This document shows, piece after piece, positions 1-6,847 of a stretch of DNA of 23,445 nt. The position numbers were made by a program, and so were the translations under genes. Each line of letters starts with the position of its first letter. Positions within the stretch are counted from its first letter, which is position 1. The DNA is from a virus. Below the pieces are notes generated by a model. It saw only the letters and a program-made list of their open reading frames with translations. It was not told the DNA's origin and did not search any database. The stretch lies in the IMG/VR virus record IMGVR_UViG_3300017917_003363, positions 1 through 23,445 of that record; one strand, given 5' to 3'.

Positions 1-1230
1 AAACAAAATCCAGATATTAAAAATACATACCTACTTTTACATACTCATTGGGGAGAGGGATGGAATATACATAAATTAGCCGCCGAATTAGGAGTAAATC
101 CACAAGAAATATTAACAACTTATATATGTAAAAACTGTGGAGAATATGAAGTAAAAAATTTTACTGGACAAGACTTAAATTGTAAATATTGTGGTGCAGA
201 AAAAAGTCAAATAACTACAAATGTTGGACTAGGAGTAACAGAATCTCAACTAAATGAGGTATATAATTTAATGGATGTATATTGTCATCCATTTACTAGT
301 GGTGGTCAAGAAATACCTATCCAAGAAGCAAAGTTAACTGAATTAATAACTCTTGTTACAAATTATTCTTGTGGAGAAGAAATGTGTGAACCAGAAGCTA
401 ATTCTTTAGCCTTGGAATGGGCAGAGTATAGAGAGCATGGTACAGAATTTATAAAGGCTTCTACTTCTCCAGAATCAATAGCAAAACAATTAAATATTGT
501 ATATAAAATGCCAGAACATAAAAGACTTGAGATGGGCAAGAAAGCCAGAGAATGGACAATTAAAAATTTTGGAGTTAAAAATGTAGCTAAAATTTTAGAA
601 GATTTTGTAGACTCACAACCAATGATAGATTGGGAAAAAATTAAAGAAAATGTTGAAGATAAAAAAGATCCATATTATCAAATCCCTAATATTATAGATG
701 ATTCTGAATGGTTAACATTTATGTATCATAATATTTTAAAAATGAAAAATATAGATAGAAATGATTCTGGCCATCAATATTGGATGGGAGAATTAAGTAA
801 AGGCGCAAAGAGACAAGATATTGAAAATTATTTTAGAAACGTAGCACTACAAGAAAATAATAAATCTAAAGAGATAAAATTTGAAGATCTTCTTGATCCT
901 AACGATAAGGGAAGAGTAATCTATGTAATGCCAGAAAGTGCAGGGGATATATTTTTAAGTACAGCTTTATTTAAATCTATAAAAAATAGATATCCAGAAT
1001 ATAGTCTATATGTTGCAACAAAACCTCAATACAGAGATATTTTAGAAGGCAATCCTTATGTTCATAAATGGATCGAGTATAACCCCATCATGGATAATCT
1101 CATTTGGTTAGAAGGAAATAATCAACACAATGGTCATTTCGATATTGCTTACTTACCTTATACATGTACTCAAAGAAATTTAAACTATCTACATAATGGA
1201 TTAGATAAACTAGATTTTAGTCTAGTTTAA
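1..1230 (+). CDS. Glycosyltransferase chain, 5'-partial: GT4 C-terminal domain with zinc ribbon, DUF4214, N-terminal half of GT9
   Basis: The frame is open from base 1, so the 5' end lies outside the window; 409 residues are visible. Residues 1-205 look like the sugar-nucleotide-binding half of a GT4 enzyme: a GLGV segment near 76-79, then PFTSGGQEIPIQEA (97-110), which carries the family acidic pair. A Cys4 ribbon (CxxC at 43-46 and CxxC at 61-64) is inserted before it. Residues about 233-285 fit DUF4214 (YHNIL, YWMGELSKGAKR), a module often found in glycosyltransferases and surface proteins. From about 305 a GT9 (ADP-heptose transferase type) N-domain begins with GDIFLSTALFKSIKNRYP and stops at residue 409, before any nucleotide-binding C-domain; that half lies in the next ORF. 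Likely role (inference): building or modifying a surface glycan or glycosylating a phage product. Domain calls are firm; substrate is unknown. Confidence 0.8.
   Translation, partial: KQNPDIKNTYLLLHTHWGEGWNIHKLAAELGVNPQEILTTYICKNCGEYEVKNFTGQDLNCKYCGAEKSQITTNVGLGVTESQLNEVYNLMDVYCHPFTSGGQEIPIQEAKLTELITLVTNYSCGEEMCEPEANSLALEWAEYREHGTEFIKASTSPESIAKQLNIVYKMPEHKRLEMGKKAREWTIKNFGVKNVAKILEDFVDSQPMIDWEKIKENVEDKKDPYYQIPNIIDDSEWLTFMYHNILKMKNIDRNDSGHQYWMGELSKGAKRQDIENYFRNVALQENNKSKEIKFEDLLDPNDKGRVIYVMPESAGDIFLSTALFKSIKNRYPEYSLYVATKPQYRDILEGNPYVHKWIEYNPIMDNLIWLEGNNQHNGHFDIAYLPYTCTQRNLNYLHNGLDKLDFSLV
1206..1229. repeat. 9-bp inverted repeat over the end of the first glycosyltransferase ORF
   Basis: TAAACTAGA (1206-1214) is a perfect reverse complement of TCTAGTTTA (1221-1229), with a six-base spacer TTTTAG. 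It covers the last codons and part of the stop codon of the upstream ORF. There is no following U-run, so it is not a convincing intrinsic terminator. It marks the same few bases where the GT9 reading frame appears to break. Confidence 0.6.
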
Positions 1231-1244
1231 TTTATCATAATAAA

Positions 1245-2396
1245 ATGAGACTGCTAGATACTTACGCAACAAATACAGGATCAAAAATAGATAAACCTTT
1301 TATTTATACTAAATTTTTTCCACTTCCTTTGGGTAAATTTATTACATTTCAAGCTCAGACTCCATATGATTCTAGAAATTATTCATATTGGCAAGAAGTT
1401 ATAAATCTTATTCATCCTATCTTAAGTAAAAATAATATTCATATAGTACAAGTCGGAACAAAAGATGAAAAGACATTTAATGGTGTTATAAATTTATTAG
1501 GTCAAACAACAATCAATCAAGTCGCCTATGTTGTTGAGAACGGAGTCCTACATTTTGGTGCTGATAGTTTTTGTGTTCATTTAGCCTCTCATTTTAATAA
1601 GCCAATCGTTTCTATATACAGCATAAGCAATCCTAACGTTGCAGGGCCTCATTTTGGTGATAAAAGCAAACATATACTCTTAAAAGGATACGAAAGAATT
1701 GGAAATAAAAAGCCATCATATTCTCAAGTAGAAAATCCAAAATCTATAGATACAATAAAACCAGAAGAAATAGCAACTGGAATTTTAAATCTTCTTGACA
1801 TAAAACATTCTAACTTTCCAGAATCAGTTCATTTTGGAACAGATTATAATGTAAAAAGTTTTGAAATTATACCAGATGAGATCATTGATCCTAATTCAAT
1901 ACCCGTAGAAAATCCTATAATAAGAATGGATTATTCTTTTAATGAAAAAGCTCTTGAACAGATACTATCAGTAAAAAAATCCATTATTTTTACAAATAAA
2001 CCTATTAAGAAAGATTTAATTGAGAAATATAGAAGAAATATTAACCAATTAATTTATATTATAGACGAATCTAATAATGTTAATTTTGTTAAACTTTTAA
2101 AGAATAGTTCTATTAATTATGTTCTACTATCTTTCTTAGATGAAGAAGTTTTAAATAGATATAAAATAGACTATATGGACTATAATCTTATAGTTAATAG
2201 AAAGCATAAGACTAAAGCAGATACAAATATTCAAAAAGTAGAAAATCTACATTATAAGTCGTCTAGGACGCTATATTCTTCAAAGGGTCAATTTATATCA
2301 AGATATGATTGGATTCACAATACTGGAAATAAAGTTGTAGATGATCCAGATTTTTGGAAAGAAGTAGATAATTTTTATATTTTTAGATTGACTTAA
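1245..2396 (+). CDS. C-terminal half of GT9 glycosyltransferase plus a C-terminal domain of unknown function
   Basis: Residues about 30-185 match the nucleotide-sugar-binding half of GT9 enzymes. The segment HFGADSFCVHLASHFNKP (103-120), followed by IVSIYS, is the family's conserved donor-site region. No GT9 N-domain is present here; it lies at the end of the upstream ORF in another frame, and this frame is open back to 1221. The first residues (MRLLDTYATNTG) read like the helix joining the two GT9 halves, so this is probably the 3' part of a gene broken by a one-base frameshift rather than a gene of its own. Against that, TATCAT ends 7 bases before the ATG and the 18 bases around this start closely match those at 2411. 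No Shine-Dalgarno is visible. Residues 200-383 are an unrecognised alpha/beta region ending in an aromatic-rich tail. Confidence 0.7.
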   Translation: MRLLDTYATNTGSKIDKPFIYTKFFPLPLGKFITFQAQTPYDSRNYSYWQEVINLIHPILSKNNIHIVQVGTKDEKTFNGVINLLGQTTINQVAYVVENGVLHFGADSFCVHLASHFNKPIVSIYSISNPNVAGPHFGDKSKHILLKGYERIGNKKPSYSQVENPKSIDTIKPEEIATGILNLLDIKHSNFPESVHFGTDYNVKSFEIIPDEIIDPNSIPVENPIIRMDYSFNEKALEQILSVKKSIIFTNKPIKKDLIEKYRRNINQLIYIIDESNNVNFVKLLKNSSINYVLLSFLDEEVLNRYKIDYMDYNLIVNRKHKTKADTNIQKVENLHYKSSRTLYSSKGQFISRYDWIHNTGNKVVDDPDFWKEVDNFYIFRLT

Positions 2397-2416
2397 AAAA
2401 TAAAACGTGCTATCAT
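2388..2416 (+). promoter_or_regulatory. Sigma70-type promoter, possibly giving a leaderless transcript
   Basis: TTGACT (2388-2393) and TATCAT (2411-2416) are separated by 17 bases, with TG one base before the -10 box (extended -10). Counting the last -10 base as -7 places +1 at 2423, exactly the A of the next gene's ATG. There is no Shine-Dalgarno before that ATG. The -35 box overlaps the end of the upstream ORF. The promoter call rests on sequence only. Confidence 0.5.
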
Positions 2417-2422
2417 CATAAA

Positions 2423-3232
2423 ATGAGTCCAAAACTAAAACCAGACGAAGAAACAATCTCAATTGGTAGCTCAGAGTTAACAAATTTTGTTTCACAAACA
2501 TTTAATTTAGATGCAAAAGATATCTCTCAAATACCACCTAATATTATTACTAGAAATAAATATGGTCTTCTAGAAAACAATAATATTAAATATATTTATA
2601 ATGAAGATGGCACAATCAACTGGCGTAAAATGGTAAAAACAGAATATCTTGTTCCAAATCGCCAAAAGACACAAGAAACAGATGTGTCAAAATTAGAAGA
2701 TAAGGATTTACTTATTTTACTAGGCGGAATTAAAGAATTAGCACAAATTCGTGGATACACAACCGTTGAATATAAAGTTGTTGCTGCAACAGAAAATTAT
2801 TTTGCTACAAGCTGCAGGATTACTTGGATTCCTAATTATGAAACTGATGGTAGAGAGATAGTATTTGAAGCACTTGCTGACGCAACTTGTAATAATACAA
2901 AATCTTTTGCTCGCTTTTTCCTAGCCGCAATCGCAGAAAATAGAGCTTTTGTACGTTGCGTCCGTAATTTTCTTAAAATTAATATTGTTTCTCAAGAAGA
3001 ACTTGGTGATGCTAAAATCCTAGATGAATCTAATATTGTAGTAGAAAATCCAACATCTCCACAAACTCTTCTGGAAAAGACGATGAAAGATAAAGGGATT
3101 ACATTTGATATTCTTAAAAAGAAATTGATCAAAGAAAAGTTTGATGGAGCAGAAAACTTTAATGTCATTACTGATATTCCAAAAGTAAAAATATTTGAAC
3201 TAATTGATAGGATTAAGAAGATTAAAGATTAA
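2423..3232 (+). CDS. Candidate Rad52-like single-strand annealing protein
   Basis: A 269-residue soluble protein. The best-structured part is residues 58-200: LLILLGGIKELAQIRGY (97-113), a beta-rich stretch with CRITWIP (131-137), then FEALADATCNNTKSF (148-162) and a helix with AENRAFVRCVRNFLKI (171-186). A helix-strand core closed by a conserved basic helix is like Rad52-type annealing proteins of phages, and I recall similar sequences in marine phages, but I see no motif that settles it. Residues 210-269 are charged and helical and could be a separate DNA- or partner-binding domain. It has its own promoter and no Shine-Dalgarno, consistent with separate, perhaps early, expression beside structural genes (inference). 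Its TAA shares the bases TTAA with the stop codon of the opposing gene. Function is tentative; the gene itself is secure. Confidence 0.45.
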   Translation: MSPKLKPDEETISIGSSELTNFVSQTFNLDAKDISQIPPNIITRNKYGLLENNNIKYIYNEDGTINWRKMVKTEYLVPNRQKTQETDVSKLEDKDLLILLGGIKELAQIRGYTTVEYKVVAATENYFATSCRITWIPNYETDGREIVFEALADATCNNTKSFARFFLAAIAENRAFVRCVRNFLKINIVSQEELGDAKILDESNIVVENPTSPQTLLEKTMKDKGITFDILKKKLIKEKFDGAENFNVITDIPKVKIFELIDRIKKIKD

Positions 3233-3525
3233 AATTCTTTATATTTAACTAAACCATTTCTTACGAAATATAAATTGATAAAAAATCCGCAAAATGCACT
3301 AAAAATATTAGTTAAAAATGGATAAGTCAATCCTAAAAATGGATTAATAAAAAAGCTAATAGCTAAAGATATCCAAAAACTAGAACACTCATGGCAGAGA
3401 AGCGGTTTATGAATATATGGAATCTTTGCTATAAAATTACGAAAAGGTCTTGCAATTTCAGTATCGCTCCAAGCATAAGTAATACCAAGGCAAAGAAAAA
3501 GATAAACTAAAAATTCGTAAAACAT
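3229..3525 (-). CDS. Small membrane protein with a CxxC motif (DUF1360-like)
   Basis: 98 residues, strongly hydrophobic. One membrane helix at about residues 3-19 and one or two more at about 49-90 flank a short cytoplasmic or periplasmic loop holding LLCHECSSFW (42-51), so C44 and C47 could bind a metal or form a disulfide. The pattern of a Cys pair directly before an SFW-led membrane helix is like DUF1360 proteins (family resemblance, not a firm match). Translation is coupled to the upstream gene through a TAATG overlap at 3523-3527. Its stop overlaps that of the convergent gene at 3229-3232, and no terminator hairpin is visible there. Role unknown; a host-membrane function is possible. Confidence 0.55.
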   Translation of the reverse strand: MFYEFLVYLFLCLGITYAWSDTEIARPFRNFIAKIPYIHKPLLCHECSSFWISLAISFFINPFLGLTYPFLTNIFSAFCGFFINLYFVRNGLVKYKEF

Positions 3526-3995
3526 TATACAAAATAAACTACTAACTTATCTTCTTTTTCTACTACAGAAAAAGACTTAAATACTATCTTTTCTAGTTCA
3601 AGTTTTTTGCAGAGATTTTTCCAATCTTGTTCGGTCTTACCAATTTCAAATACTTTACCACCACTATTTCTAAACATATTTTCACGCATCATTCTCATAT
3701 GTTCTTCCATTGGGTCTTTAGACTGAGTAGTTTTTATTTCTTCTGCTTTTTCATTCACTATTTTTTTTACTTCTTCATTATTTAAAAGATTAGTAAAATA
3801 TTCCGCTTCTGTTTGTAATTTAGATTGAAGATGAGCCTTAACCCTATTTTTACAAGAGCAATTTGGATTATTTCTAGAGCTTGTTAGATCTGCAAGTATT
3901 TCTGGGAATTTTTCTTTTAATGAATTGAATAATGTATCATTTTTAATGAAAGTACTGAAAAATACTGGAGAGTTAAGTAGTTCTTGAAATGTCAT
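3525..3995 (-). CDS. Protein of unknown function, helical with a CSC motif
   Basis: 156 residues; I do not recognise the family. The N-terminal 80 residues are predicted helical, with NPNCSCKNRVKAHL (43-56) carrying C46 and C48. A Met-rich helical linker follows (about 95-110). The last 45 residues look like a small alpha/beta unit (GGKVFEIG, then a helix, then VVEKEDKLVVYFV). It is probably cotranscribed with the small membrane protein that follows, through a TAATG overlap, and lies 44 bases after the tube-like gene. There is no Shine-Dalgarno. A perfect TATAAT lies on this strand at 4006-4011, close to the ATG, but base composition makes that weak evidence. Confidence 0.5.
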   Translation of the reverse strand: MTFQELLNSPVFFSTFIKNDTLFNSLKEKFPEILADLTSSRNNPNCSCKNRVKAHLQSKLQTEAEYFTNLLNNEEVKKIVNEKAEEIKTTQSKDPMEEHMRMMRENMFRNSGGKVFEIGKTEQDWKNLCKKLELEKIVFKSFSVVEKEDKLVVYFV

Positions 3996-4039
3996 ATATA
4001 TTTATATTATATATTAATTTTTAAATATATTCTAATATT
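3996..4039 (-). promoter_or_regulatory. Short AT-rich gap with a possible -10 box
   Basis: This 44-base gap is nearly all A and T. On the minus strand it holds TATAAT (4006-4011) and, overlapping it, TATAAATA (3999-4006). A transcript from TATAAT would start about 4 bases before the ATG at 3995. No good -35 box (best TAGAAT, 3 of 6 matches), no hairpin and no GTGTAAT heptamer. Confidence 0.2.
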
Positions 4040-4846
4040 TTAAGTTCCGCTAAGTATATAAGTATTTAAATTAATTTTCAATTTTGCATCATTATCTATA
4101 GAATAATTTAATTGACTTTGATTATTGATTAAATTAGAAAAGTTTAAATTCAGTAAATTTGCGTTATTATGATAATTTAAGAAGGTAATGTTTAAATTTT
4201 CTTGGGTTAAACCAGTAAAGATATTTGTTACTTTTTCTTGATTATAATTACTCATAGAAAACTGGAACTCAAGATTAACAGCAATTGGATATTTGATTAC
4301 AACATTTTCTGGTAAAAAATTACCTATCGTATAAACTCCATCTCTTGGAACATCTATAGATAAAGAAAATTCTTCCAGTCTATTCTCATCGCTTTCTTGA
4401 AGGTTTAAATTAACGTAACAATTGTCACCAACATTAAAATTATTTAAAAGCTTTGATTCATAATTAAATAAGCCTGTGATATTTCCAAGCTCGCCAAATA
4501 CTAAACTTCTAATAGATACTTTTGGATATTGACCAAGAACATAATTTAGAGAATAATTTGTGATATAACCACTAGAAAAATTAAAATATTTATTTCCATA
4601 TTCTATCTTACCATTAAAGTAATTTGAACCAGTATAAAATATAAATCTATCATTATCACTTAATAAATAATCGAAGCTAATTTCTGCTACAATAGGTTGG
4701 CTTATATAGTAATTTTGACTAGGACTATTTATAGCTAAAGAAGTATTAATATTGTTACCATAAGATACTGTTAAATTCTGTATTCCAGATACAAGTGAAT
4801 CATTTAGATAAAAATTTTGATTTTCTATAGAATATACGTTAAACAT
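4040..4846 (-). CDS. Tail tube-like protein, diverged paralogue of the major tail tube protein
   Basis: 268 residues, almost entirely beta-strand-like and Asn-rich. Three blocks align in order with the tail tube protein encoded at 20527-21681. First, QPIVAEISFDYLL (50-62) against NPTVSLDFSYILA (82-94). Second, GYITNYSLNYVLGQYP (93-108) against GFISSYSTEGSVGNFP (161-176). Third, FSLSIDVPRDGV (160-171) followed by KYPIAVNLEF, against YTISFDLGRTPI (261-272) followed by DFPLTVTMSV. It lacks the tube's long N-terminal extension and part of its middle region. It sits beside the tail tip operon but on the other strand, and shares a divergent control region with M. A role as a tip- or end-specific ring of the tube, or a decoration, is plausible (inference). 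Paralogy is well supported; the exact role is not. Confidence 0.6.
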   Translation of the reverse strand: MFNVYSIENQNFYLNDSLVSGIQNLTVSYGNNINTSLAINSPSQNYYISQPIVAEISFDYLLSDNDRFIFYTGSNYFNGKIEYGNKYFNFSSGYITNYSLNYVLGQYPKVSIRSLVFGELGNITGLFNYESKLLNNFNVGDNCYVNLNLQESDENRLEEFSLSIDVPRDGVYTIGNFLPENVVIKYPIAVNLEFQFSMSNYNQEKVTNIFTGLTQENLNITFLNYHNNANLLNLNFSNLINNQSQLNYSIDNDAKLKINLNTYILSGT

Positions 4847-4854
4847 TAAATATA

Positions 4855-4861
4855 ATTACAC
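4855..4861 (-). promoter_or_regulatory. GTGTAAT heptamer upstream of the tube-like gene
   Basis: On the minus strand GTGTAAT ends 8 bases before the ATG at 4846. It is one of five sense-orientation copies of GTGTAA[T/A] found upstream of structural transcription units in this window. If it acts as a -10-like box the transcript would start 1-3 bases before the ATG. The short spacing makes this copy the least comfortable of the five. Confidence 0.35.
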
Positions 4862-4877
4862 TTCTTTTTAAGTGTAA
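4856..4877. repeat. 8-bp inverted repeat in the divergent control region
   Basis: TTACACTT (4856-4863) and AAGTGTAA (4870-4877) are perfect reverse complements around a CTTTTT spacer, in the middle of the 52-base gap between divergent genes. Because of this symmetry each strand carries the GTGTAA heptamer core. It could be a symmetric divergent promoter, an operator, or both. Confidence 0.6.
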
Positions 4878-4878
4878 A
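4872..4878 (+). promoter_or_regulatory. GTGTAAA heptamer upstream of the tail tip operon
   Basis: GTGTAAA lies 20 bases before the ATG of the M-like gene at 4899. If treated as a -10-like box, the transcript would begin near 4885, at the GAGGT (4885-4889) that serves as Shine-Dalgarno with a 9-base gap to the ATG. It differs from the other copies only in the last base. Confidence 0.4.
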
Positions 4879-4898
4879 TTATATGAGGTAAAAGGTAT

Positions 4899-5447
4899 AT
4901 GGCTAGTATTTATGATACAGTTTTAAGCTGGAGCGCAGCTACAACATACAATAAATATAATATTGTACTAGGTAGTGATAATAGGTATTATTATTCAATC
5001 ATTGATAATAATGTTGGAGCGGGAAATGATCCTATTACACCTGCTAATTTAGGGGTATATTGGGATGGATATATCTCATTAAATGGTAATCTAATACCTG
5101 ATTTTTGGTGGAAATCATCCTATAACGCAAAAATAGATAATAAACCAAGAATAAGATATAACCAATTTGGTAATGGATATCAGCAAAGAATACCAGATGG
5201 TCTAAATACGAGTTTTGTTGAGTTTAATTTAACCTTTGAAAACAGAAGTGAATTAGAAACTGTATCTATTTTACATTTTCTAAGACAAAGAAATGGTCAA
5301 GAAAGTTTTATATATAATTTACCAACAATATATTCAAAATCTACAAATAATTTAACCACAAGATTTATATGTGCAGATTGGAGTTCATCTTATATTTCAT
5401 ATAATAATTATACAATAGACTGTAAATTTATCGAAGTACCAATATAA
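4899..5447 (+). CDS. M: Minor tail protein, lambda M-like, with N-terminal CBM5/12-like module
   Basis: 182 residues against about 109 for lambda M. The C-terminal part (about 68-182) has the M-family pattern: FGNGYQQRIPDGLN (90-103), then LTFENRSELE, then FLRQRNGQESFIYNLP (127-142), and a final RFICADWSSSY (155-165). M helps build the tail tip complex and joins it to the tube. The extra N-terminus (about 11-55) reads W11-x5-Y17-x5-V23, YYY (30-32), P45 and YW (54-55), the aromatic spacing of chitin/cellulose-binding CBM5/12 modules; a matching module is inserted in the next gene. GAGGT 9 bases before the ATG supports this start. It is the first gene of a tightly packed operon (8 bases to L). 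The M domain is firm; the sugar-binding module is inferred from aromatic spacing alone. Confidence 0.75.
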   Translation: MASIYDTVLSWSAATTYNKYNIVLGSDNRYYYSIIDNNVGAGNDPITPANLGVYWDGYISLNGNLIPDFWWKSSYNAKIDNKPRIRYNQFGNGYQQRIPDGLNTSFVEFNLTFENRSELETVSILHFLRQRNGQESFIYNLPTIYSKSTNNLTTRFICADWSSSYISYNNYTIDCKFIEVPI

Positions 5448-5455
5448 TATAGTTT

Positions 5456-6847
5456 ATGCCAACTTCTTCAGAAATATACGGCTTAATTGTAAGTGGTTCG
5501 AAATCAATAAATTCGGAACTTTTATCATTAACGCCATCAACGCCAGTATATCTTTACGAAATAGATTTATCTCAAATTGCGCCAACTACAATTAACTATA
5601 ATTATAATGGCGAACAACCAATGAATAATGGTATATATAGGATATATAATGACTATAATCTTTATAAAATTCTAAACAACCAATATGGTACATTAAAATG
5701 GCAAGGAAATTTTTACTATCCATTTCCAATTCAAGCAGAAGGCTTTGAATATAATTCAGCAGGTACATTACCTACGCCAAAACTTACAATTGGTAATTTC
5801 TCTCCAGATGGATCTAATAATTCATTTTATAAATATATTAGAATGCAAATGCAATCTTTGGGTGATATTGTTGGCGCAAAATTTACCAGAATTAAAACAT
5901 TTTTAAAATATATAGATGGATGGAATTTTTCTGGCAATATAAATCCATTTAATCCTCAAACTGGAATTTATGAAGTTCAATTACCAAGTGATATATATTA
6001 TATTGATAGAAAAAGTCTAGAGAATAAAAATGTTATTCAATATGAACTTGCTTCTATTTTAGACGTAGAAAATATTACATTACCAGGAAGAACAATCTTA
6101 GCTAAAAAATGTCCATTTCAATATAGAGGAGAAGGTTGCTGTTATGAATATGATTCTAGATTAACAGCCTTACACAGTGGAGTATATGCCTATGTAGAAA
6201 ATTCACCTATATCAGTAAAAGGACTACAAACTGCACCACCAGTTTCAACAGATAACAATCAGTTATTTATTGGAAGTATTTTTAATACAGGAGATCAGGC
6301 TGGTAGGACCGCAATTTTTAGGATTACTGGTGGTCTAGGTAACTCTGGCTTATGGCAAACTAACGCAAACTATACATCTGGAGATTTTGTTTTCTTAACT
6401 AGTAATAATCTAAAATTCTATTACGTATGCATCCGACCTCATACATCAGATATATTTAATGGTCCTCCTAGTGTTAATTATTGGACTGCAGATTCTTGCG
6501 CTAAAGAAATAAGCTCTTGTAGACTAAGATGGTTAAAAAATCCAGCATTTCGTCCAGTTATTTGGCCAGTAAATCGAGGTGGAGAAACTTGGTCAGGATT
6601 TTATCAAAAAATGCATGCAAGCGACGGATTAGCAGGCTATATACCATTATATACTCAATATGAAGTAGATACTCAATTTATAACTGGAGTAAATGGAGTA
6701 CCAGTTTACTATCCAAGAAGGCCTGGAGCAGAAAATCCAATTTCAGAGCAGTCTCATGGAATTCCTAAAGATGCGAATGGAAATTATTTAAATGGATATT
6801 TACCATTTGGAGGATTTCCTGGAACAAGCAATTCATCATCTGTATGA
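5456..6847 (+). CDS. L: Tail tip protein, lambda L-like iron-sulfur protein with a large insertion
   Basis: 463 residues, about twice lambda L (232). L-family features are clear: KKCPFQYRGEGC (217-228), DSCAKEISSC (346-355), and LPFGGFPG near the C-terminus (449-456). The cysteine spacings C219-x8-C228 and C348-x6-C355 match the four cysteines that bind a 4Fe-4S cluster in lambda-type L, so the cluster is probably kept. The loop between the two pairs is 119 residues here, far longer than in lambda. It holds W300 QTNANY, GDFV, YYV, GPPS and YW (342-343), a second CBM5/12-like module resembling that in M. The N-terminal 200 residues form the tail-hub-like part. No Shine-Dalgarno precedes the ATG, so translation is probably coupled to M. 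Stop and next start overlap as ATGA. Confidence 0.85.
   Translation: MPTSSEIYGLIVSGSKSINSELLSLTPSTPVYLYEIDLSQIAPTTINYNYNGEQPMNNGIYRIYNDYNLYKILNNQYGTLKWQGNFYYPFPIQAEGFEYNSAGTLPTPKLTIGNFSPDGSNNSFYKYIRMQMQSLGDIVGAKFTRIKTFLKYIDGWNFSGNINPFNPQTGIYEVQLPSDIYYIDRKSLENKNVIQYELASILDVENITLPGRTILAKKCPFQYRGEGCCYEYDSRLTALHSGVYAYVENSPISVKGLQTAPPVSTDNNQLFIGSIFNTGDQAGRTAIFRITGGLGNSGLWQTNANYTSGDFVFLTSNNLKFYYVCIRPHTSDIFNGPPSVNYWTADSCAKEISSCRLRWLKNPAFRPVIWPVNRGGETWSGFYQKMHASDGLAGYIPLYTQYEVDTQFITGVNGVPVYYPRRPGAENPISEQSHGIPKDANGNYLNGYLPFGGFPGTSNSSSV

Noticed and set aside
271-273. ATG at 271 as the start of the glycosyltransferase gene
   Set aside because: The frame is open to base 1 and the upstream residues carry the zinc ribbon and GT4 sequence, so this Met is internal.
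1206-1229. Intrinsic terminator between the two glycosyltransferase ORFs
   Set aside because: The stem has only two G-C pairs and is not followed by a U-run; it also overlaps coding sequence.
3999-4006. T4-type late promoter TATAAATA on the minus strand before the gene at 3995
   Set aside because: It is embedded in a run of pure A and T, lies too near the ATG to leave a leader, and the same octamer appears inside coding sequence elsewhere, for example near 12335.
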